From: Lentisphaeria bacterium
GTDB lineage: Bacteria > Verrucomicrobiota > Lentisphaeria > Victivallales > UBA1829
Reading direction: 5' to 3'
DNA length: 9,713 nucleotides
Assembly: GCA_017623265.1 (NCBI GenBank)
Contig: JAGAPM010000137.1
Span: 1-9,713, forward strand
How positions within the stretch are numbered: position 1 is the stretch's first letter; each line of letters begins with the position of its first letter. Shown piece by piece: positions 5,203-9,713 of the stretch. Made by a program: the position numbers and the translations under genes. The notes beneath the pieces are model-generated. The model searched no databases, was not told the origin of the DNA, and saw nothing but the letters and a program-made list of their open reading frames with translations.

Positions 5203-5802
5203 ATGAAGGGTCTGACAGCCAGGCAGCAGGATTTGCTTGATTTTATCGAGGCATTCACCGAGACAATGCACATGGCTCCGACGATCTACGAAATTGCAGC
5301 GCACTTTGCGATCAAACCCTCCACCGTTTTTGCCCACCTGAATGCGCTCCATAAGAAAAAAGTCCTGACCCGCAGCGGGAAAGCCCGCAGCATCATGATC
5401 GCCGACACCCACCGGCGGCGGATCCGTCAGGTTGATATTTTAAGCCGATCCATTGTGGTCAAAGGCAGCAACCGGTATAAAAATCTGCGCTTTGATCTGC
5501 GTTTCTTTTCCCACGTTCAGGACAGCAGCGAAGTCTTTGCTCTGAACCTTCAGGAAAATGCACTTCCGGATTCCGGGATCCTGCAGGGAGATCTGATCCT
5601 TCTGCAGAAAGTTCCTGTTTCGGCGATCCATCCCGGCAATCTTCTGCTGGTGGAAGATAACGGCACGCCGGTCCTTTGCCGCTGCCTCACCTGCAGCAAT
5701 GAAAAAGTGGAAATGCTTGCCCAGGGCGGACGCCGGATCTGCACGACTCCTGCAGGGATCACGCTTATGGGATCGGTGATCGGTCTCCAGAGAAACTATT
5801 GA
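5203..5802 (+). CDS. LexA-like repressor with inactivated S24 peptidase domain
   Basis: A 199-residue protein with the full LexA plan. Residues 1-66 are the winged-helix DNA-binding domain: LTARQQDLLDFI, APTIYEIA, and recognition helix PSTVFAHLNALHKKK (39-53), then the wing ending KARSIMI. Residues about 78-199 align with the S24 peptidase/dimerisation domain. The key residues are changed: where LexA has G-x-S-M the sequence reads E-N-A-L (118-121), so the catalytic Ser is A120; where LexA has the catalytic Lys in T-V-K-R there is C159 (VLCRC); and the Ala-Gly cleavage pair is K87-G88 (VVKG). Spacing between these points is close to that of E. coli LexA (S119, K156, A84-G85). It should bind DNA as a dimer but not self-cleave upon RecA activation. 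It may respond to another signal or be constitutive. AGGAG lies 9 nt before the ATG; the upstream region carries candidate operators. Confidence 0.85.
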   Translation: MKGLTARQQDLLDFIEAFTETMHMAPTIYEIAAHFAIKPSTVFAHLNALHKKKVLTRSGKARSIMIADTHRRRIRQVDILSRSIVVKGSNRYKNLRFDLRFFSHVQDSSEVFALNLQENALPDSGILQGDLILLQKVPVSAIHPGNLLLVEDNGTPVLCRCLTCSNEKVEMLAQGGRRICTTPAGITLMGSVIGLQRNY

Positions 5803-5946
5803 AAAACTTTCTGAAGTCTCTGCTTTTTCCGAAGATTTTCTCAGATCTCCGGCAGAATATTTGATCCTCTCCCAAACTGTACACAGAAAATTCAATCAAT
5901 CATCAAAGGTTTCAAAAAGGATTTTTGAGGACTCCGGAATCAGGGC

Positions 5947-5954
5947 AAAAAAAA
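5947..5954 (-). terminator. T8 tract ending the tRNA transcript
   Basis: Eight T on the minus strand follow the encoded CCA of tRNA-Leu directly. The folded tRNA acceptor and T arms stand immediately upstream, so the transcript may terminate here with the tRNA itself as the stem. No separate hairpin is seen. Confidence 0.45.
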
Positions 5955-6038
5955 TGGTGCTCGAGGGGAGACTCGAACTCCCATGGGTCGCCCCACTAGC
6001 ACCTCAAGCTAGCGCGTCTGCCATTTCGCCACCCGAGC
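5955..6038 (-). tRNA. tRNA-Leu (anticodon GAG), CCA encoded
   Basis: The 84-nt minus-strand sequence folds as a class II tRNA. The acceptor is GCTCGGG with CTCGAGC (7 pairs, one G-U), discriminator A and an encoded CCA. The D arm is GCG/CGC with GG in the loop. The anticodon stem is CTAGC/GCTAG with loop TTGAGGT, so the anticodon is GAG, reading CUC and CUU. The long variable arm TGGG-GCGA-CCCA is as expected for Leu. The T arm is GGGAG-TTCGAGT-CTCCC. Nothing in the fold looks defective. It is the only RNA gene in the window and stands alone, convergent with the LexA-like gene and divergent from the large glycosidase gene. Confidence 0.95.
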
Positions 6039-6060
6039 ACAATTTGGTGTACGTGCTGTT

Positions 6061-6088
6061 AATTTACATGTGTTTTGCAGAAAGTCAA
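6061..6088 (-). promoter_or_regulatory. Promoter of the tRNA-Leu gene
   Basis: On the minus strand TTGACT (6083-6088) and TAAATT (6061-6066) are 16 nt apart and end about 22 nt before the tRNA 5' end. The -35 box is near consensus (5 of 6). Confidence 0.5.
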
Positions 6089-6152
6089 GCATACTTCAGG
6101 AAAAAAACGGAAAAAAGTTCTTGAAAAAGAATGAAAAAAAGCAAAATTGAAC

Positions 6153-6180
6153 TGGAAAAGGCAGAAATCCGGGGTAAAGT
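6153..6180 (+). promoter_or_regulatory. Weak candidate promoter for the large glycosidase gene
   Basis: TGGAAA (6153-6158) and TAAAGT (6175-6180) are 16 nt apart, about 54 nt before the ATG at 6234. Both boxes match consensus at only 4 positions. The region is purine-rich, and other pairs such as TTGAAA at 6121 are possible. Confidence 0.25.
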
Positions 6181-6233
6181 AAGAACAATTACATTCATAC
6201 AGCAGAAAACCAAACAGATAAAGAGGTAATCAT

Positions 6234-9200
6234 ATGCTGGATTCGATTTTGAAAGATATTGCGTCACCGGGCATTGAAATGCACGGCGCGCCCTTTTTCG
6301 CTCTGAACGCCAAACTGGACCCGGAAGAAATGCGCCGGGAAATGAATGTGTTTCATACAATGGGTATGGGCGGGTGTTTCCTCCATACCCGCGTGGGGCT
6401 TGCCACACCGTATCTGGGAAAAGATTACATGGATTCTCTCCGGGCGGCAGTGGAAGAATGTGAAAAACTGGGGCTGAAACCCTGGCTCTATGATGAAGAC
6501 CGCTGGCCCTCCGGTGCCGCAGGCGGACTGGTCACAAAAGATCCCCGCTTCCGGATGCGGAAACTGGTCTTCCTCGAAGCCGGTGAAGAAATGGATACAA
6601 CTGTCCGGGACGGCGGTGATGCAGTGTATCAGGCAGAAGCCAATGAGGGCGGCGAACAGACCCTTGCATGGTTTGCACTCAAGTTCGACGGCGAAATCAT
6701 GACATCCTACCGCCGGATCAGCGAAGGTGATGCTCCGGCAGACGGCGAAAAGAAGTTCCGGGCGTTCCGCCAGACCACGCCCGTTGGCAATCCCTGGTTC
6801 AACGGTCAGACATATCTGGACACCATGAATCCGGATGCCGTGGCAGAGTTCATCCGTGTGACTCACGAAGCGTACAAAAAAGAATTCGGCAACTACTTCG
6901 GCAATGTGATCCCCGGTATCTTCACAGACGAACCCACTTACTCCCGTTCCAACTTCCGGGCGGAATCCAGTCTGCCCTGGACGGACCGTCTGCCGGAAGC
7001 ATACGAAGCCAAGACCGGTAAATCCCTTATCGATGAGATCCCGCTGCTGTTCTACCGTCTCAACGGCGAACCTTTCGCCAAAGTCCGCGTGGACTTCTTC
7101 GACACGGCGGCGGATCTGTTCCATCACTCCTCTATGAAGCAGATCGGGGACTGGTGTGAAGCGAACAATCTCGCCTTCACCGGGCATCTGCTTGCCGAAG
7201 ATACCGTTGTCAGCCAGATCGGTACCTGCGGCTCCGCCATGCGCGGCTATGAATACGAAACCGCCCCCGGAATCGACCTGCTGACTGAACACTGGAATAT
7301 CTTTGATACGGCAAAACAGTGTACCAGTGTGGCACATCAGTTCATGAAGCCCTACCGTCTTTCCGAAACCTACGGCTGCACCGGTTGGGATTTCCCCTTC
7401 TTCGGGCATAAGGCTCTGGGTGACTGGCAGTATGCAGTGGGGATCAACTTCCGTTGCCAGCATCTTTCCTGGTACTCCATGAAAGGTCAGGCAAAACGGG
7501 ACTATCCGGCATGTATCTTTGACCAGTCTCCGTGGTATAAGAGCCATCACTATCTGGAAGACTATTTCGGGCGTATCGGTGCCGCACTCCAGCACGGCGA
7601 AGAACAGCGCTCCATCCTGGTGATCCATCCCATCGAATCCACCTGGGGCGTGTTCTCCTGTTTCAACCGGACCGGCGAGGATGACGCTGTGGAGGTCAAC
7701 CGCCTTTGCGATGTACGTATGCGCCTGATGAAAGCAAACCTGGACTTCGACTACGGCGAAGAAGAAATGATGTCCCGCCACGCCCGTATGGACGGGGATC
7801 TGCTCCGTATGGCGAAAGCGGCGTATAAAACCGTTGTGGTGCCGCAGCTGCGTACGATCCGCAAGACAACGCTGGACCTGCTGCAGGATCTTCAAAATCA
7901 CGGCGGAAATGTGATTTATATCGGCACGCCGCCGGAATATCTGAACGGGGAAAAGAGCAGTCTCCCCGCCGAAGTCTTTGCCTCGTTCACGCAGACAGAA
8001 CTGGATGATTTGACTGCCAATGTGGAAGCAGTGGACCGCATCATCTCCATTGCAGACCGGGACGGCAACGAAATCGAACCGGTGATCTCCATGCTGAAGC
8101 GGGAAGGGGACAACATGGTTCTCTTTATCTGCAACACCGGTTGCGAGTTTACTACCGGCTTCCATGCAGATTTTGTCCGCAACCGGAAACTGGTCTTCCC
8201 GGAAGCAGTGATCAGCATTGCCAACGTGCCGGAAAATGCAGAAGTTCTGGAAGTGGATCCGCTGACCGGAAAGATCACCCGCGTAGGCTCTTCTCTGGAA
8301 GAAGGGATGCTGTTCTTCAATACATCCTTCGATGAACTGCAGTCCCGTTTGTTCCTGATCGGTCAAACCTCTGCAGAAGCGGAAGATCCCCGTACGGAAC
8401 AGGAGATCAGCGGCACAGTCGCCCTGCCGGAAAACTGGAAACTGGTTCCGGATGAACTGAACGTACTGCCGCTGGATATGGCAAAATATTCTCTCAACGG
8501 CGGCGATTTCACCGGTCCGGAATATATTCTTTCTCTGGATGGTGTTGTGCGTCAGGCACTGGGCGAAAATCCCCGGGGCGGTCACATGGTCCAGCCGTGG
8601 CTGATGGAACAGATGGATCAGGCAGAAAGAAAGTCTGCGGATCTTGTTCTGGAATATGAATTTATCTGCGATGCCATCCCGGAAAGCGATTGCTTCCTGG
8701 GCGTGGAAGATGCGGATCTCTTCACGATCAAACTGAACGGAACCGAACTTCCCGGTCAGGATGAAGGTTTCTGGTGTGACCGCTCCCTGCGTCTGCGGAA
8801 AGTGGCAAAATCCCTCTTCCGTACCGGCAGCAACGTGCTGACTCTCCAGATCCGTTATCATGCCAAACTGGCTGGATTGGAAACAATCTATCTGCTGGGC
8901 AATTTCAGCACGGCAGACGGAAAAATCACCGGCTCTGCCATGCCGGAAAGCGCCGTTACCGGCAATCTGGGTGAAAAAGGTCTGACCTATTACTCAGGTA
9001 ATATGGGCTACGAAACGGAGATCGAACTGACACCGGAAGCCGGCAAGCATTATCTGCTGGAAATCAAGGACTGGCAGGGTGTCGGTATGCTGATCACCTG
9101 CAACGGCGGGGAAGAGATCTTCCTCTCCTGGGCACCGTACAAAGCCGATTTGACTCCGTACCTGAAAAACGGCAAGAATACCATCCGGATCACGCTGCTC

Positions 9201-9350
9201 GGCAGCCGCAGAAACTCCCACGGTCCGTTCTATCATGCGGAAGTCACGCCGTACTGGTGCGGTCCCGGCGAGTTCGGTTATGCACATCCGGAACGGAATC
9301 TGGTCCCGTTCGGACTGCTCAGCCAGCCGCAGATCGTAGTGGAAGGCTGA
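6234..9350 (+). CDS. Large GH106/alpha-L-rhamnosidase-like glycoside hydrolase
   Basis: A 1038-residue protein with no signal peptide, probably cytosolic. Residues about 15-450 form a TIM-barrel region: the conserved PWLYDEDRWPSGAAGG (83-98), GIFTDEP (228-234, E233), GHLLAED (317-323), and LSETYGCTGWDFPFFGHK (376-393, E378) followed by DWQYAVG and KRDYP. These blocks are typical of GH106-like proteins. E233 and E378 are candidates for catalytic or substrate-contacting acids by position, not proven. Residues about 455-720 hold a glutamine-amidotransferase-like region (ILVIHPIESTW, VVVPQL, GGNVIYIG). Residues about 800-1000 are beta-sandwich, galactose-binding-like parts ending in ADLTPYLKNGKNTIRITLLG, shared with GH2 and GH106 accessory domains. 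The likely role is hydrolysis of rhamnose-type or related sugars from imported oligosaccharides; the exact linkage is not readable. AGAGG lies 7 nt before the ATG. A miniature element begins 30 nt after the stop. Confidence 0.8.
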   Translation: MLDSILKDIASPGIEMHGAPFFALNAKLDPEEMRREMNVFHTMGMGGCFLHTRVGLATPYLGKDYMDSLRAAVEECEKLGLKPWLYDEDRWPSGAAGGLVTKDPRFRMRKLVFLEAGEEMDTTVRDGGDAVYQAEANEGGEQTLAWFALKFDGEIMTSYRRISEGDAPADGEKKFRAFRQTTPVGNPWFNGQTYLDTMNPDAVAEFIRVTHEAYKKEFGNYFGNVIPGIFTDEPTYSRSNFRAESSLPWTDRLPEAYEAKTGKSLIDEIPLLFYRLNGEPFAKVRVDFFDTAADLFHHSSMKQIGDWCEANNLAFTGHLLAEDTVVSQIGTCGSAMRGYEYETAPGIDLLTEHWNIFDTAKQCTSVAHQFMKPYRLSETYGCTGWDFPFFGHKALGDWQYAVGINFRCQHLSWYSMKGQAKRDYPACIFDQSPWYKSHHYLEDYFGRIGAALQHGEEQRSILVIHPIESTWGVFSCFNRTGEDDAVEVNRLCDVRMRLMKANLDFDYGEEEMMSRHARMDGDLLRMAKAAYKTVVVPQLRTIRKTTLDLLQDLQNHGGNVIYIGTPPEYLNGEKSSLPAEVFASFTQTELDDLTANVEAVDRIISIADRDGNEIEPVISMLKREGDNMVLFICNTGCEFTTGFHADFVRNRKLVFPEAVISIANVPENAEVLEVDPLTGKITRVGSSLEEGMLFFNTSFDELQSRLFLIGQTSAEAEDPRTEQEISGTVALPENWKLVPDELNVLPLDMAKYSLNGGDFTGPEYILSLDGVVRQALGENPRGGHMVQPWLMEQMDQAERKSADLVLEYEFICDAIPESDCFLGVEDADLFTIKLNGTELPGQDEGFWCDRSLRLRKVAKSLFRTGSNVLTLQIRYHAKLAGLETIYLLGNFSTADGKITGSAMPESAVTGNLGEKGLTYYSGNMGYETEIELTPEAGKHYLLEIKDWQGVGMLITCNGGEEIFLSWAPYKADLTPYLKNGKNTIRITLLGSRRNSHGPFYHAEVTPYWCGPGEFGYAHPERNLVPFGLLSQPQIVVEG

Positions 9351-9459
9351 AAGGGAAGCCGGAACCATAAAAAGAAAGAAGGGGCTGTTGCAAAACTGTC
9401 AAAGAGAGTATGCGCAGCTCCGTTTCTTATTTTTTGAGTGTAAAACAAGCACGCTGAAA

Positions 9460-9494
9460 GCGGAATGCGGAATGCGAAATGCGGAATGCGGAAG
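9460..9494 (+). repeat. Five tandem heptamers (GCGGAAT)
   Basis: Units at 9460, 9467, 9474, 9481 and 9488: GCGGAAT, GCGGAAT, GCGAAAT, GCGGAAT, GCGGAAG. They lie inside the miniature element and are a likely site of slippage between strains. Confidence 0.9.
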
Positions 9495-9630
9495 TGCCTG
9501 CGGCACATGAAGTGCGGGAGGCTTGCGACCGTCAAACGGCTCCCGCGCTCCTACAGAGCGCAAAATCGTGGGTAAATCCATAACCTATGGGCAAGCCCAT
9601 AGGCTGTGATCCCGCGCTCCTCCGGAGCGC
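9494..9630. repeat. Cluster of five hairpins inside the miniature element
   Basis: The hairpins are GTGCC/GGCAC (9494-9506); GCGGGAG/CTCCCGC (9514-9546) with an inner CCGT/ACGG; GCGCTC/GAGCGC (9545-9561); CCTATGGGC/GCCCATAGG (9584-9603, 9 bp with 2-nt loop); and GCGCTCC/GGAGCGC (9614-9630, 7 bp). The third and fifth begin with the shared direct repeat CCCGCGCTCCT (9542-9552 and 9611-9621). The second and third share bases and cannot both form. The set resembles REP-type repeats and could fold in RNA or act as transcription stops; no T-tract follows. Confidence 0.8.
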
Positions 9631-9713
9631 ATCTGAATCCGCCTGCATGGATTGTTTTCAAAGAAATATTTATCAGGACAGTCGCAGCAGATACAGGAAA
9701 ACAGTTTTGCAAC

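Larger units (their letters stand above)
9381..9713. mobile_element. Miniature inverted-repeat element (MITE-like), right end at window edge
   Basis: GTTGCAAAACTGT (9387-9399) is repeated as its exact reverse complement at 9701-9713, the last bases of the window, 301 bases apart. The outer part of the left end, GGGGCT (9381-9386), should have a partner just beyond the edge. Ends of the form GGGGCTGTTGCAAAA are known from insertion sequences of the IS1182 and IS5 types (recalled, not searched). The inside, about 300 bases, has no transposase and is made of short repeats and hairpins. It would move only with a transposase supplied elsewhere. Target duplication cannot be judged because the right flank is missing. 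Confidence 0.7.

Noticed and set aside
5955..6038. tRNA-Leu as an integration (att) site
   Set aside because: No second copy of the tRNA 3' end and no integrase gene is present in the window.
6264..8861. An 865-codon minus-strand open frame
   Set aside because: It is a shadow of the GH106-like gene caused by codon bias; its product is rich in Phe, His, Cys and Gln with no domain pattern, and no ribosome site precedes it.
9278..9581. Minus-strand frames with repeated Phe-Arg-Ile-Pro-His units
   Set aside because: They are translations of the GCGGAAT heptamers inside the miniature element, not genes.

Overview
The window holds six clear protein genes, one small hypothetical gene, a tRNA-Leu gene, a transposase remnant and a small terminal-inverted-repeat element. 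The mix points to a glycan-degrading anaerobe, plausibly of the PVC group (Lentisphaerota/Victivallales-like): a GH29-type enzyme, a very large GH106-like enzyme, several carbohydrate-esterase-type hydrolases and a divergent LexA-type regulator. This placement is inferred from the style of the gene content and not from a marker gene.

Layout. Bases 1-1048 (minus) hold a two-gene operon: an alpha/beta hydrolase followed 3 nt later by a HAD-type phosphatase that runs off the left edge. A divergent promoter region (1049-1229) has good sigma70-like boxes on both strands. To its right, 1230-3401 (plus) encodes a secreted cutinase-like alpha/beta hydrolase and a cytosolic SGNH/GDSL hydrolase. The SGNH gene meets a minus-strand GH29-like alpha-L-fucosidase (3402-4388, TTG start) tail to tail with no base between the stop codons. 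A 66-codon hypothetical gene follows (4469-4669, minus). It abuts a C-terminal fragment of an ISL3-type transposase (about 4675-4815, plus).

Bases 4816-5202 are an AT-rich gene-free stretch ending in a dense set of palindromes and three 10-bp direct repeats. These precede a LexA-like gene (5203-5802) whose catalytic Ser, catalytic Lys and Ala-Gly cleavage site all appear to be substituted. It looks like a repressor that cannot self-cleave, and it is the most unusual thing in the window. A complete tRNA-Leu(GAG) with encoded CCA lies on the minus strand (5955-6038). Divergent from it is a 1038-codon GH106/rhamnosidase-like enzyme (6234-9350). From 9381 to the right edge is a miniature element bounded by perfect 13-bp inverted repeats, filled with GCGGAAT heptamers and hairpins.

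Together the enzymes suggest use of acylated, deoxyhexose-rich glycans: one secreted esterase, then cytosolic de-esterification (SGNH and alpha/beta hydrolases) and removal of fucose- and rhamnose-type sugars. No transporter or sugar-specific regulator is visible here. The LexA-like protein is the only transcription factor, and its targets cannot be read from the sequence with certainty.
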